Assembly (NCBI GenBank): GCA_030715195.1
Contig: JAUYVI010000016.1
Span: 1 to 35,539, forward strand
Origin: Dongia sedimenti
GTDB taxonomy: Bacteria; Pseudomonadota; Alphaproteobacteria; Dongiales; Dongiaceae
Length of the DNA: 35,539 bases
Reading direction: 5' to 3'
In this document: positions 7,488 to 16,255 of the stretch, piece after piece
How positions within the stretch are numbered: the stretch's first letter is position 1
How the letters are laid out: each line of letters begins with the position of its first letter
Made by a program: the position numbers and the translations under genes
The notes under the pieces: model-generated
What the model was told of the DNA's origin: nothing
Database searches by the model: none
What the model saw: the letters and a program-made list of their open reading frames with translations, nothing else

Positions 7488-8878
7488 CCGCGCTCGACCT
7501 TCTCATCGTCGGCGGCGGCGCGGCGGGTCTCTCGGCCGCTGGCGTGGCGCGCGCCATGGACGTTTCCGTCGAGTTGCTCGACGAGCGGCCGGCGCTGGGC
7601 GGCAACTTCTTCGCCGGGATCGGCGAGCGCACCGATGGCGTCGGAGCGTTCGGGCCGGACTACGCGCGCGGTCGGGCGCTGCTCAACGCGGCCGGTGCCG
7701 CCAAGCTGAGCACGGCCACTCTGGCTTGGCGGCTCGAGCGCGACGGGCGCGCCTTTGCGCTGGGCGAGGAGGGCCCGGTTCGATCGATTGCGCCGAAACG
7801 GCTGTTGATCGCGACCGGCGCCATGGAGCGGCCGATCCCGATCCCCGGCGCGATCCTCCCAGGCGTGATGTATGCCGGGGCCGCGCAGCTGATGCTGAAG
7901 ACCGCAAATGTCGCGCCGAGCGGGCGGTGCGTGCTGGTTGGAAGCGGCCCGCTGCTGCTGCTGCTGGCCAAGCAGTTACTCGACTTCGGTGTTGTGCCGT
8001 CCGCGCTGGTCGAGACGACGCCCCGCGCGGGCTTCGCGGCGGTGCTGCAGGGATTGCCCGCTGCGTTGAATTCGCCGGACCTGCTCCGGAAGGGACTGGC
8101 ACTGCAGCGGGCCATCAAGCGTGCCCGCGTCCCCTGGCATCGCCATGTGACCGGGGTGTCGCTGAAGGGCGGCGAGAGGGTGGAGCAGGTCGTGTTCACT
8201 GATGCAAAGGGCCGCAACCAGTCCATCCAAGCCGACCTGGTCCTGCTGCACGATGGGATCATTCCCAATGATCATGTGACGCGGCAGCTGGGATGCAAGG
8301 AAAGCTGGAACGCCGCACAGCACTGTTTCAGCCCGGTCATTGATCAGTGGGGGGAAACGTCGCTGCCCGGCATCTTCGCCGCGGGCGACTGCACCGGAAT
8401 CTGGGGGGCGCAGGCCGCCGAGCTCTCGGGTAAAATCGCCGCGATCGAGATCGGCCGGCAGCTTGGGTGTATCGACCAGCAGGAGCGCGACCGGAAGGCG
8501 CGGGAACCGCTTCTGAAGCTCAAGCGTCAGCGCGCCTTCCGTCCCTTTCTGGAAGCGCGGTTCCCGCCCTCGCTCGCGCGCGCGGAACAGGCCGCGGCAG
8601 ATACGGTGATCTGCCGCTGCGAGAACGTGACCGCGGGGGAAATCCGCTCGGCGGTGGCTCAGGGCGCGACCGGGCCGGATCAGCTGAAGTCGTTCACGCG
8701 GAGCGGTATGGGCCCTTGCCAGGGCAGAAGCTGCGCGATGGCGCTTGCCGAAATCATGGCCCGGGAGCTGGCCTGCGGTGTCCAGGCGGTCGGCCGTCAT
8801 GACATTCGGCCGCCGTTGAAACCGTTGCCGCTCGGGAAGATCGGCGCAGCTCAGGTTGCGTTGGAGACTGTGCCATGA
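7484..8878 (+). CDS. FAD/NAD(P)-binding oxidoreductase, HcnB/opine oxidase subunit A-like
   Basis: A 464-residue protein from the ATG at 7484, which overlaps the upstream stop; the longer open frame before it belongs to the (2Fe-2S) gene region. The N-terminus has a dinucleotide motif, LLIVGGGAAGLSAAGVA, a second nucleotide motif lies in the middle (CVLVGSGPLLLLLAKQL), and GIFAAGDCTGIWG is the FAD-binding C-terminal signature. Near the C-terminus VICRCENVTAGEI and GMGPCQGRSC form a BFD-like [2Fe-2S] cluster site. This is the architecture of HcnB, OoxA/NoxA and D-hydroxyproline dehydrogenase alpha subunits. It probably passes electrons from the DAO-like subunit to the respiratory chain. Confidence 0.92.
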   Translation: MTALDLLIVGGGAAGLSAAGVARAMDVSVELLDERPALGGNFFAGIGERTDGVGAFGPDYARGRALLNAAGAAKLSTATLAWRLERDGRAFALGEEGPVRSIAPKRLLIATGAMERPIPIPGAILPGVMYAGAAQLMLKTANVAPSGRCVLVGSGPLLLLLAKQLLDFGVVPSALVETTPRAGFAAVLQGLPAALNSPDLLRKGLALQRAIKRARVPWHRHVTGVSLKGGERVEQVVFTDAKGRNQSIQADLVLLHDGIIPNDHVTRQLGCKESWNAAQHCFSPVIDQWGETSLPGIFAAGDCTGIWGAQAAELSGKIAAIEIGRQLGCIDQQERDRKAREPLLKLKRQRAFRPFLEARFPPSLARAEQAAADTVICRCENVTAGEIRSAVAQGATGPDQLKSFTRSGMGPCQGRSCAMALAEIMARELACGVQAVGRHDIRPPLKPLPLGKIGAAQVALETVP

Positions 8879-10008
8879 GTGCAAGATCGCGCTCCGGGGT
8901 CGAGTTCGGGGTCATCGGCGGTGGCCTGGTCGGCGCGGCGGTGGCCTATGGGCTGATGCGCAAGGGCCGGCAAGTCGCGCTGTTCGATGAAGGTGACGTG
9001 GCCTTCCGGGCGAGCCGCGGCAATTTCGGCCTGGTCTGGGCGCAGGGCAAGGGCGACAAGCTCGAAGACTACGCACCCTGGGCCCGCGAGGGCGCGGCCA
9101 TGTGGGGCGATTTCGCCAAGGAGTTGACCGCGTCAACCGGGGTGGATCTCGAGCTGGAGCAGCGCGGGGGCTTCGTCTTTTGCGCCGATGAGGTCGCTCT
9201 GCAGGCGCGGGCCGAGATCATGGAGCGCCTCTACAAGCGCAGCGGCCTGCAGTTCGAGGTGATGCGGCCGGCGCAGATCGCCCGGTTCATGCCCGGCGTC
9301 TCCGCAAATTTCGCCGGGGCGACGTATACCGACGAGGACGGTCATGCGAATCCGCTGAAGCTCCTGCGGGCCTTTCACGCGGCGCTGGCGGCGAACGAAG
9401 GGAGTCTGCGCCGCGGCGCGCGAGTCGACCGCATTGAGCCGCTCAGTGGCGGCGGCTATCGCATCGCCACGGCGGAATCGACGGTCGAGTGCGGGAGCGT
9501 GGTGCTGGCGGCGGGTCTCGGCAATATCCTGCTGGCCAAATGCCTCGGCGTCACCCTACCCATCAAGCCGATGCGCGGGCAGATCCTGGTCACGGAGCGG
9601 TATGAAAAGGTCCTGAGCGTGCCGAGCGAGAATGTGCGCCAGACGCAGGATGGTACGTTCCTGCTCGGCGGCAGCTGGGAGGATGTCGGATACGACACAT
9701 CGACGACCTTCGATGTGACGCGCGACATCGCCGCCCTGGTTGTGCGGTATTTTCCGTTCCTCGAGAAAGTCCGCTTGGTCCGCAGCTGGTCCGCGCTGCG
9801 GATCCTGGCCCCGGACAACGCCCCGATCTATGACGAGATCGCGCCGGGTGCGTTTCTGGTAACCTGCCACAGCGGCGTGTCGCTCGCGGCGATCCACGCC
9901 GACCGCGTCGCGGGGTGGATATCCGCTGGATCGATCCCCAAGGAAGCAGCCGCCTTCAGCCTCAACCGTTTCACCGAGGCCGACCGGCGGGAGTACGCCG
10001 TTGGCTGA
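8875..10008 (+). CDS. FAD-dependent DAO-family oxidoreductase, HcnC/opine oxidase subunit B-like (catalytic)
   Basis: A 377-residue DAO-family flavoprotein. The FAD motif FGVIGGGLVGAAVAYGLMRK begins at about residue 11, and the C-terminal LVTCHSGVSLAAIHADRVAGW is typical of glycine oxidase/HcnC/OoxB-like subunits. This subunit should oxidise the C-N bond of an amino acid, N-alkyl amino acid or opine to an imine. The start ATG overlaps the previous stop (ATGA), and its end overlaps the amidase start by 8 bp. With the two preceding genes it completes a three-subunit enzyme. The length is slightly short for HcnC (about 417) but within the range of relatives. The substrate cannot be read from the sequence. 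Confidence 0.92.
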   Translation: MSARSRSGVEFGVIGGGLVGAAVAYGLMRKGRQVALFDEGDVAFRASRGNFGLVWAQGKGDKLEDYAPWAREGAAMWGDFAKELTASTGVDLELEQRGGFVFCADEVALQARAEIMERLYKRSGLQFEVMRPAQIARFMPGVSANFAGATYTDEDGHANPLKLLRAFHAALAANEGSLRRGARVDRIEPLSGGGYRIATAESTVECGSVVLAAGLGNILLAKCLGVTLPIKPMRGQILVTERYEKVLSVPSENVRQTQDGTFLLGGSWEDVGYDTSTTFDVTRDIAALVVRYFPFLEKVRLVRSWSALRILAPDNAPIYDEIAPGAFLVTCHSGVSLAAIHADRVAGWISAGSIPKEAAAFSLNRFTEADRREYAVG

Positions 10009-11302
10009 CGGGGTCGCGGCACGTTCGGTCGAAACCTCTCTCGCGGCCGTCGCGCGCGACAACGACCGCCTCCGCGCGATCAACCATCTCGATCCGGCAG
10101 ACCCAAGGCGTCGGGCCTCATCAGTCGATGATTCCAAGAGCGCGCGGCCGCTGCTCGGCCTGACCTTTGTCGCCAAAGACCTGATCGACGTCGCTGGACT
10201 GCCGAGCACCTGCGGCTCCAAACTCTTCGATGCGACGGTCGCGACCGAGGACGCGCACTGCATCCGCGCGCTGGAGGCGTCCGGCGCGGTGGTTATCGGC
10301 AAGGCCAACATGCATGAACTGGCGGTGGGCGGCGCCCGCAATCCGTGGTTCGGCCAGGTCATCAATCCACTCTCCGCCGAGCATGGCACCGGCGGCACAA
10401 GCAGCGGTTCGGTCGCCGCCGTTGCGGCCGGCTTCTGCGATTTCGCGCTCGGCACCGACAGCGGCGGGTCCAATCGGTCAACGGCGGCGGCGACCGGCCT
10501 GTTCGGCTTCAAGCCGACCAATGGTGCGCTCTCCGTCGACGGCATCGCGCCCCTGGCGCCCAGCCTGGACACGGTCGGCCTGCTCGCCAGGGACGGTTCC
10601 GTGCTGGCCAAGGCGTTCGCGGCCTTGACCGGGCAAAAGCCTGCCGCCGCCAAGCCGACCCTCGCCGGCAAAGTCTTCGCGCGACCGATCGCTCTGCATG
10701 GACCCGTCGATCCGGCGGTACAGGCTGCGCTCCAGCGTGCCGCCGACGCGATACGATCGGCCGGCGGCAAGATCGTCGACATCGATTTCGGTGACGCGGC
10801 CGGCCTCGCGCAAGCGGGCCGCGATATCCTGCGGCACGAATTTTCCTGCCATTACCGGCAGGTCATTGCTTCGCGGTCCGACCGGGTCGGCAAGGACGTC
10901 CAGGCTTTCCTCGCGGCGGCGGCTGAAGTCTCCGCGGCGCAATACGAGGATGCCATCGCCACGGTCGAAGACCATCGTGGGCGGTGGCATGAGCAGCTGC
11001 TGACGGTCGACGCCATGCTCTCTCCGGCGACGCCCGGGCTCGCGCCGCGCCTCTCCGACGAACACACCAAAGTCGGCGACCGATGGGTGCCGTATGGCGC
11101 GTCCGGTGCCGAGTTCCGGATGTGGGCGAACACGATCGGGATCCCGGCGGTCGCCGTTCCCGTCGCCCGTTCCGGTGGGCTTCCCGCATCCGTGCAAATT
11201 GCCGCTCGGCGCAACGCTGACGGCCTTCTGATCGACCTTTCAGCGGCGCTGGGTCGTGAGATTCAAAAACAACGCGCCGCAACAGACAGAGAGGCAATCT
11301 GA
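10001..11302 (+). CDS. Amidase (amidase-signature family)
   Basis: A 433-residue amidase-signature hydrolase with a Ser-cisSer-Lys centre: Lys59 in FVAKDLID, the GGTSSGS loop at 131-137 and nucleophile Ser157 in GTDSGGSNR. The start is a TTG at 10001 with GGGAG eight bases upstream. The gene overlaps the DAO-like gene by 8 bp, so it is translated with it. Amidase-signature enzymes cleave amides, ureas or carbamates, releasing ammonia or an amine. Here it probably hydrolyses an amide of the imported compound before or after the oxidase. The loop has Thr133 where many members have Ser; GGTSSGS variants exist in active members, so I read this as functional. Confidence 0.9.
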   Translation: MADGVAARSVETSLAAVARDNDRLRAINHLDPADPRRRASSVDDSKSARPLLGLTFVAKDLIDVAGLPSTCGSKLFDATVATEDAHCIRALEASGAVVIGKANMHELAVGGARNPWFGQVINPLSAEHGTGGTSSGSVAAVAAGFCDFALGTDSGGSNRSTAAATGLFGFKPTNGALSVDGIAPLAPSLDTVGLLARDGSVLAKAFAALTGQKPAAAKPTLAGKVFARPIALHGPVDPAVQAALQRAADAIRSAGGKIVDIDFGDAAGLAQAGRDILRHEFSCHYRQVIASRSDRVGKDVQAFLAAAAEVSAAQYEDAIATVEDHRGRWHEQLLTVDAMLSPATPGLAPRLSDEHTKVGDRWVPYGASGAEFRMWANTIGIPAVAVPVARSGGLPASVQIAARRNADGLLIDLSAALGREIQKQRAATDREAI

Positions 11303-11303
11303 G

Positions 11304-12086
11304 ATGAAGAAGATCATATGGGGTGCCTTGGGACTGCTGGGCATGGCGATGGCGACATCCCTGCCGGCGCAGTCCGAGGAGGTCATCCGCTTCGGATTGG
11401 CCGCCGAGCCCTATGCGCCGTTTTCGGTCAAGGACGCTTCGGGCAAGTGGACCGGTTGGGAGGTCGACCTCCGCGACGCGGTTTGCGCCGAGATGAAGGT
11501 GAAGTGTGAATGGGTGGAGGTCGCCTGGGATGGCATCATCCCGGCGTTGCTGGAGAAGAAATTCGACGTCATCTGGTCGTCGATGTCGATCACCGACGAG
11601 CGCATGAAGGTGATCAGCTTTACCGACAAGTACTATTTCTCGCCGGCGGTCTGGGTCGGCCCCAAGTCGGACACCCGCAAGCTCGATCCCGCCAATCCGG
11701 CCTCGCTCGACGGTCTCACCGTCGGAGCGCAGGGGGCGACTTCGCACCAGAACTACATGGAGAAGTATTTCAAGGGCCATGCCGACCTGAAGCTCTATGA
11801 CACGCTGGACGCCGAGGAATCCGATCTCAAGGCCGGCCGCATCGATCTGCTGATGGCTTCCGGGATCCAGATTTCCGACTGGCTGAAGACCCCGGACGGC
11901 GCCGATTACGAGATCAAGGTCAAGCTGCCGAACGACCAGCTGTTCGGCTACGGGGACGGTGGCGGCCTGCGCAAGGAAGATAACGCGCTGCGGGAGCGCC
12001 TCAACGCCGCGATCAAGGCGGTGCGCGCCAGCGGCAAGTACAAGGAAATCACGGCCAAGTATTTCGATTTCGATATCTACGAATGA
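11304..12086 (+). CDS. Polar amino acid ABC transporter, periplasmic substrate-binding protein
   Basis: A 260-residue family 3 solute-binding protein. The signal peptide MKKIIWGALGLLGMAMATS ends near PAQS, after which mature-type sequence begins (VIRFGLAAEPYAPFSVKDAS). The ATG at 11304 is chosen over an upstream in-frame start because of the signal peptide and a Shine-Dalgarno GAGAGG about nine bases upstream. Family features include the GKWTGWEVDLRDAVCAEM and DVIWSSMSITDERMK segments. It follows the amidase by one base, so it belongs to the same transcript. It probably captures the amino-acid-like substrate of the neighbouring oxidase. Confidence 0.93.
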   Translation: MKKIIWGALGLLGMAMATSLPAQSEEVIRFGLAAEPYAPFSVKDASGKWTGWEVDLRDAVCAEMKVKCEWVEVAWDGIIPALLEKKFDVIWSSMSITDERMKVISFTDKYYFSPAVWVGPKSDTRKLDPANPASLDGLTVGAQGATSHQNYMEKYFKGHADLKLYDTLDAEESDLKAGRIDLLMASGIQISDWLKTPDGADYEIKVKLPNDQLFGYGDGGGLRKEDNALRERLNAAIKAVRASGKYKEITAKYFDFDIYE

Positions 12087-12104
12087 GCTTGAGAAGGCAG
12101 AATG

Positions 12105-12133
12105 GCGACATGCCGCTTGGACCGGCATGTCGC
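12105..12133 (+). promoter_or_regulatory. Perfect 11-bp stem-loop between binding-protein and permease genes
   Basis: GCGACATGCCG (12105-12115) and CGGCATGTCGC (12123-12133) pair exactly around a 7-base loop. It lies 18 bp after the stop of the binding-protein gene and 22 bp before the preferred permease start at 12156. Hairpins at this point in ABC operons commonly protect the upstream mRNA from 3' decay, raising the binding-protein:permease ratio. No T-run follows, so it is not a simple terminator. Confidence 0.65.
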
Positions 12134-12155
12134 TCTGCCGAATGGATCGCCGCAG

Positions 12156-12875
12156 ATGGATCTTGGATGGCTCTCCGGGCTTGCCTACGGCGACACAGGG
12201 TGGGGCGATGAGCTGCTGCGGGGCGCCCTGCTCACCCTCTCGATATCCGGCTGCAGCTACCTGCTTGGATTGATCCTCGGGCTCATTGGCGCGGCCGCGA
12301 AATCCTCGCGCAGCAGGTTTGCGAGGACGCTCGCCTGGTTCTACACGACGATCGTGCGCGCCGTTCCGGAACTGCTTCTCATCCTCCTGATCTACTACAC
12401 GAGCACCTCGGCCTTGCGGCAGGTGATTGTCGGCCTCGGCATCGCGCAGGATTTCGAGGTCAACGGCTTCGTCGCCGCATGCCTCTCCCTGGGCTTTGTC
12501 CAGGGCGCCTACAGCACGGAGGTGTTCCGCGGCGCGATCTCCGCCGTTGCGAGGGGGCAGCGCGAGGCCGCCGCGGCCCTCGGCCTGTCGCGCCGGCACA
12601 CCTGGTGGTTGGTCATCTTTCCGCAGATGCTGCAAAGGGCGCTGCCCGGCCTCGGCAATCTCTGGCTGGTGGTGCTCAAGGAGAGCGCGCTGATTTCGGT
12701 GGTCGGCTTCAGCGAGCTGCTGTTCACCGCCAAGATGGCGGGTGGCGCCAGCCACAACTATCTCTTCTTCTTCCTGACCGTCGCGATTGCCTACCTCGTC
12801 CTCTCGGTCGCATCCGCGCGGATCTTCGAAGTGATCGAGCGCCACATCGGACGCCATGAACGGGCGCAGGGCTGA
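12156..12875 (+). CDS. Polar amino acid ABC transporter permease (first)
   Basis: A 239-residue HisM/GlnP-type inner-membrane permease with about five hydrophobic segments. Its EAA loop is EAAAALGLSRRHTWWLVIFP, the contact site for the ATPase. A start at 12102 with a Shine-Dalgarno (GAAGG) is possible and gives 257 residues. I prefer ATG 12156 because the extra 18 residues do not look like a permease N-terminus and are encoded by the stem-loop, whereas MDLGWLSGLAYGDTGWGDEL looks like the family N-terminus. Its stop overlaps the next permease start by one base. Confidence 0.9.
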   Translation: MDLGWLSGLAYGDTGWGDELLRGALLTLSISGCSYLLGLILGLIGAAAKSSRSRFARTLAWFYTTIVRAVPELLLILLIYYTSTSALRQVIVGLGIAQDFEVNGFVAACLSLGFVQGAYSTEVFRGAISAVARGQREAAAALGLSRRHTWWLVIFPQMLQRALPGLGNLWLVVLKESALISVVGFSELLFTAKMAGGASHNYLFFFLTVAIAYLVLSVASARIFEVIERHIGRHERAQG

Positions 12876-13570
12876 TGGATTCCGGCTTCATCGCACTCCT
12901 GGCCGAGAAGCTCGTCGAAGGGCTGAAGACAACCCTGCTCCTGATGGCGATCTGCGGTGTTTTCGGCAACCTGCTCGCCGTCCCCATCGCCTTTGCCCGC
13001 ATCTCGCCGCGAAGCTCGTTGCGCAAGCCTGCCTATATCTTCATCCTGGTGCTGCGCGGCACGCCCGTCCTGGTGCAGCTCTATCTGTTCTACTACGGCC
13101 TCGGCGAGATCCTCAGCCGCACGCCCTCCCTGCGCCACAGCATGCTGTGGCCCTATCTGCGATCGGCATTCGGCTACGCGGCGCTGGCCCTGACGCTCAA
13201 CACGGCGGCCTATTGCGCCGAGATCTGGCGCGGCGCCCTGGAGGGGCTGCCGAAGGGGCAGGTGGAGGCCGCCAAGTCGCTGGGCCTGAAACCCTGGCAG
13301 TTTCGCCTCCTGGTGATCCTGCCGCAGGCCTTTCGCAATGCGCTTCCAGCCCTCTCCGGCCAGAACGTCCTGCTCCTCAAGGCGACGTCGCTGGCCTCGA
13401 CCATCACCATCTTCGAAGTGATGGGCGCCGCCAATCTGGTCCGCTCGCAGACCTTCCGGGTCTATGAAAGCCTGTTCGGCGCGGCGCTGGTCTATGTCGC
13501 ACTGACGGTCGCGATCACGTTCATGTTCTCGCTGGTCGAGCGCTGGGTCAACAAACCTTACCGGCACTGA
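12875..13570 (+). CDS. Polar amino acid ABC transporter permease (second)
   Basis: A 231-residue HisQ/HisM-type permease. It has a hydrophobic N-terminal helix, the conserved RGTPVLVQLYLFYYG segment (about residues 60-74), and the EAA loop EAAKSLGLKPWQFRLLVILP (about 132-151). It pairs with the preceding permease as a heterodimer. The ATP-binding subunit expected in such operons is not encoded after it or elsewhere in the island. The next gene starts a different (peptide-type) importer 168 bp on. The ATPase must come from another locus, or be shared. Confidence 0.92.
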   Translation: MDSGFIALLAEKLVEGLKTTLLLMAICGVFGNLLAVPIAFARISPRSSLRKPAYIFILVLRGTPVLVQLYLFYYGLGEILSRTPSLRHSMLWPYLRSAFGYAALALTLNTAAYCAEIWRGALEGLPKGQVEAAKSLGLKPWQFRLLVILPQAFRNALPALSGQNVLLLKATSLASTITIFEVMGAANLVRSQTFRVYESLFGAALVYVALTVAITFMFSLVERWVNKPYRH

Positions 13571-13592
13571 CTCCCGCTCGCGCGCGACCGGA

Positions 13593-13601
13593 CTTCATAA
13601 C
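13593..13601 (-). promoter_or_regulatory. GTTATGAAG site 2 (putative LysR operator)
   Basis: On the plus strand it reads CTTCATAAC, in the 167-bp gap between the amino-acid permease and the peptide-type binding protein. The site is ~137 bp upstream of the latter's start, suggesting a second promoter of the island there. The rest of the gap shows no gene. Confidence 0.45.
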
Positions 13602-13737
13602 CAAATCATCCAATGTGCCGCGTTCTCCTTATTAGATCGGTGCCCGCCCCATTCGTCATACTGTCCTCGATTGTATGGGTCGCCGTTGGGCATGTTTTCA
13701 GCGCCCCGGTCCGGCCACAGCTGAAAGGGGACCTGCC

Positions 13738-15315
13738 ATGCCTGCTTTCAATAGACGCGACTTCCTTCTGCATGCGCTCGCTGCCGGAACCGTCGCTCCC
13801 GCAATTCTAGGATCCACAAGCAGCGCCGGGCAGGCCTCCGGTGCCGGAACGTTGCGCGTTCCGACCGCGCGCGAGGCGAACGACCTCAATCCCTGGAAGT
13901 ACAGCGGTCTCTGGGTCGTGTCGTCGCTGATCTACGATCCGCTGGTCAGCTATGGTCCCGGCGGTAAGATCGTGCCGGCGCTGGCGGAATCCTGGACCGT
14001 CAGCAATGACGGGCTCGACTACACTTTCAATCTGCGCAAGGGCGTCACGTTCAGCGACGGCACGCCGTTCAATGCCGATGCCGCGCTCTGGAACCTGAAG
14101 CACTGGATCGGGCAGAGTGACCACAGCTGGCTGAGCGTGTCGGCCAATTTTGAGGCGATGCGGAAGATTGATGACGACAAAATAGGCATCAAGCTCAAAG
14201 CTCCGGCATCCGCTGCCTTGATTGAGCTCAGCACGATCAATCCGATGCGCTTCCTGAGTCCGGCCTCCGCGGATGCCGACGGCAATTACGTGAAGCCGGT
14301 CGGCACCGGACGCTGGGTCGTTGTGAGCAGCAACGCCAATGGCACGGAGTTTGCTCGCAACGACAAGTACTGGGGCGAGAAGCCGGCCCACGATCGTCTG
14401 TCCATTCCGGTGATCCCGGAGGGTCGCAGCCGGGTTGCGGCCATGCGCGCCGGCGAGATCGACATGATGGGCGGCAGTTTCGCGGCGAAGATCTCGCCGC
14501 AGGAGGCCGAAACATTGAAGACAGTTCCCGGCGTCACGGTCGTCACCGATATGGGGACCGACACGATTGTTCTGGGGTTCAATCCGACGCGCGCGATCAC
14601 CAAGGATCCGGCCGTGCGCGAGGCGATCAGCCTTTGCCTGGACCGGGTTGCGATTGCCAAGGTCGTGATGGCCGGGTACGCCGATCCCACGGCCAACCTC
14701 TTTCCGCCGAGCGTGCCCTATGCCGGGCGACGCGAGCCGGTTCCCAACCGCGATGTGGAAGCCGCCAAACAAAAGCTCGAGGCGGCCGGCTGGACCGGAG
14801 ACGCGCCGCGGCAGAAGGATGGCGTCCCGCTGGCCCTGGAACTGGTAATCTCGGAAGACGCGGTCCCCGGATCGCGTGCGCTCTCCGAAGTGATCCAGAG
14901 CCAGCTCAACGAGGCCGGCTTCGGCGTCACCATCCGCCAGGTCGATCACGTGACCCGGCACGACGACATCCCGAACATGAAATACGACATGTCGTTGTTC
15001 ATCACCAACGGCGCGCCCTACGACCCGCACGGATCGATCACCATCTTTTTCCTGAGCACGTTCACCTCGGGCACCGACGGCAAGATGTTCGTGGATGCCG
15101 AGCATCTCGATCCGCTGCTGTTGAAGGCCCTGTCGGCCAATGAGGGCGAGCGGGAGGCGGCGTACCAGGCTGTCCTCGACTGGCTCCGGGACAACCACGC
15201 CATCTGCCCGATCTACCACGCCAAGCGGATCTGGGCGCATACCGAGCGCGTCGCCAAGTTCGTGTTTCCGACCACGGAGTATGAGATGCCCGACAAGGGC
15301 GTTGTTCTCGCCTGA
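13738..15315 (+). CDS. Peptide/opine-type ABC transporter substrate-binding protein (family 5), Tat-exported
   Basis: A 525-residue family 5 solute-binding protein (DppA/OppA class). It begins MPAFNRRDFLLHALAAGTVA: a twin-arginine motif (RRDFL) and hydrophobic stretch indicate Tat export. The family signature region LNPWKYSGLWVVSSLIYDPL lies near residue 52. The ATG at 13738 has GGGG about seven bases upstream; the frame is open further upstream but carries no signal-like sequence. It begins the second importer (A-B-C-D-F order). Family 5 proteins bind di- and oligopeptides, opines, nickel or sugars; here a conjugated amino acid is plausible. Confidence 0.93.
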   Translation: MPAFNRRDFLLHALAAGTVAPAILGSTSSAGQASGAGTLRVPTAREANDLNPWKYSGLWVVSSLIYDPLVSYGPGGKIVPALAESWTVSNDGLDYTFNLRKGVTFSDGTPFNADAALWNLKHWIGQSDHSWLSVSANFEAMRKIDDDKIGIKLKAPASAALIELSTINPMRFLSPASADADGNYVKPVGTGRWVVVSSNANGTEFARNDKYWGEKPAHDRLSIPVIPEGRSRVAAMRAGEIDMMGGSFAAKISPQEAETLKTVPGVTVVTDMGTDTIVLGFNPTRAITKDPAVREAISLCLDRVAIAKVVMAGYADPTANLFPPSVPYAGRREPVPNRDVEAAKQKLEAAGWTGDAPRQKDGVPLALELVISEDAVPGSRALSEVIQSQLNEAGFGVTIRQVDHVTRHDDIPNMKYDMSLFITNGAPYDPHGSITIFFLSTFTSGTDGKMFVDAEHLDPLLLKALSANEGEREAAYQAVLDWLRDNHAICPIYHAKRIWAHTERVAKFVFPTTEYEMPDKGVVLA

Positions 15316-15316
15316 T

Positions 15317-16255
15317 ATGGCCCAGGTCGCCCTCCGTCGCCTGTTGAGCGCGCTGATCCTGGTGGCGGTGGCCTCGGTCGCGTGCTTCTCGATAGTCGCC
15401 GTGTTCCCCGGCAACGTCGCGCGGGTGATCGCGGAGATGCGGTCATCGACGGTGTCGGACGAGATCGTGAAGCAGATCGAGGTGCAATACGGTCTCAAGG
15501 ACCCGGTGCCGCTGCGCTATTTGCGCTGGGCGGGACGGGCGGTGCGCGGCGATCTCGGGGAGTCGCTCCGGACAGGTCAGCCGGTGGCGAAGGATCTGGT
15601 CAGGCGCGCCCCGCTGACCGTGATCCTCATCCTCGGCGGCGGCGCGTTCACGCTGGTCATGGGCATGGGCCTCGCGTTCCTGGGGGCGCTCTGGTCCGAC
15701 TCGGTCATCGACCGGATCATCCATGTACTGTCGCTGATCGGGGCTTCGGCTCCCAAGTTCTTCATTGCCGCGCTGCTGGTCTATCTGTTCGGCGTCGTCT
15801 TCCGGATCTTGCCGACCTATGGCTTCGCCGGTCCGGCTTCCTGGATCCTGCCCTGCATTTCGATCGGCATCATTCCGGGATCGATTCTCAGCCGCGTGGC
15901 GCGCGTGGCGCTCGCCGAGGAAATGAGCCGGCAGTACGTGGTGACGGCGATCAGCAAGGGCCTGCCACGGCGCCGGATCCTGGTCCATGACGCGCTGCCG
16001 AACGCCCTGCCGGTCACGATCAACGCCTTTGCCATGCACTTCGCCTTCATGGTGCAGGCGGCCTTGGTGATCGAACCGATCTTCGCCTGGCAGGGTATCG
16101 CCGCCTACTTCGTGGAGGCCGTCCGCTTTCGGGACTACCAGGTGCTGCAGTCGTGCCTCCTGGTGTTCTGCGTCTTCTTCATCCTGGTCAATCTCTCGGT
16201 CGACCTGATCTCCATGGCGCTCGACCCCAAGCAGAGTCGGCAGAGGCTCGCCTGA
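15317..16255 (+). CDS. Peptide-type ABC transporter permease DppB-like
   Basis: A 312-residue permease from ATG 15317, one base after the preceding stop. The N-terminal helix (LLSALILVAVASVACFSIVA) is followed by the soluble segment VIAEMRSSTVSDEIVKQIEV and YGLKDPVPLRYLRW. These are hallmarks of DppB/OppB/GsiC proteins; about six membrane segments follow. The EAA loop AISKGLPRRRILVHDALPNA is the ATPase contact. It forms the translocation pore with the next gene product, whose ATG overlaps its stop by one base. Confidence 0.93.
   Translation: MAQVALRRLLSALILVAVASVACFSIVAVFPGNVARVIAEMRSSTVSDEIVKQIEVQYGLKDPVPLRYLRWAGRAVRGDLGESLRTGQPVAKDLVRRAPLTVILILGGGAFTLVMGMGLAFLGALWSDSVIDRIIHVLSLIGASAPKFFIAALLVYLFGVVFRILPTYGFAGPASWILPCISIGIIPGSILSRVARVALAEEMSRQYVVTAISKGLPRRRILVHDALPNALPVTINAFAMHFAFMVQAALVIEPIFAWQGIAAYFVEAVRFRDYQVLQSCLLVFCVFFILVNLSVDLISMALDPKQSRQRLA

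Noticed and set aside
12102-12155. 18-residue N-terminal extension of the first amino-acid permease
   Set aside because: It would be encoded by the 11-bp stem-loop and does not look like a permease N-terminus, although its ribosome-binding site is acceptable.
10863-12857. 664-codon open frame on the minus strand
   Set aside because: It runs antisense through the amidase, binding-protein and permease genes, whose products match known families end to end. High GC content gives long shadow frames here.
13807-15498. 563-codon minus-strand open frame
   Set aside because: Antisense to the Tat-exported binding protein; composition rich in Arg/His/Gly and no domain.
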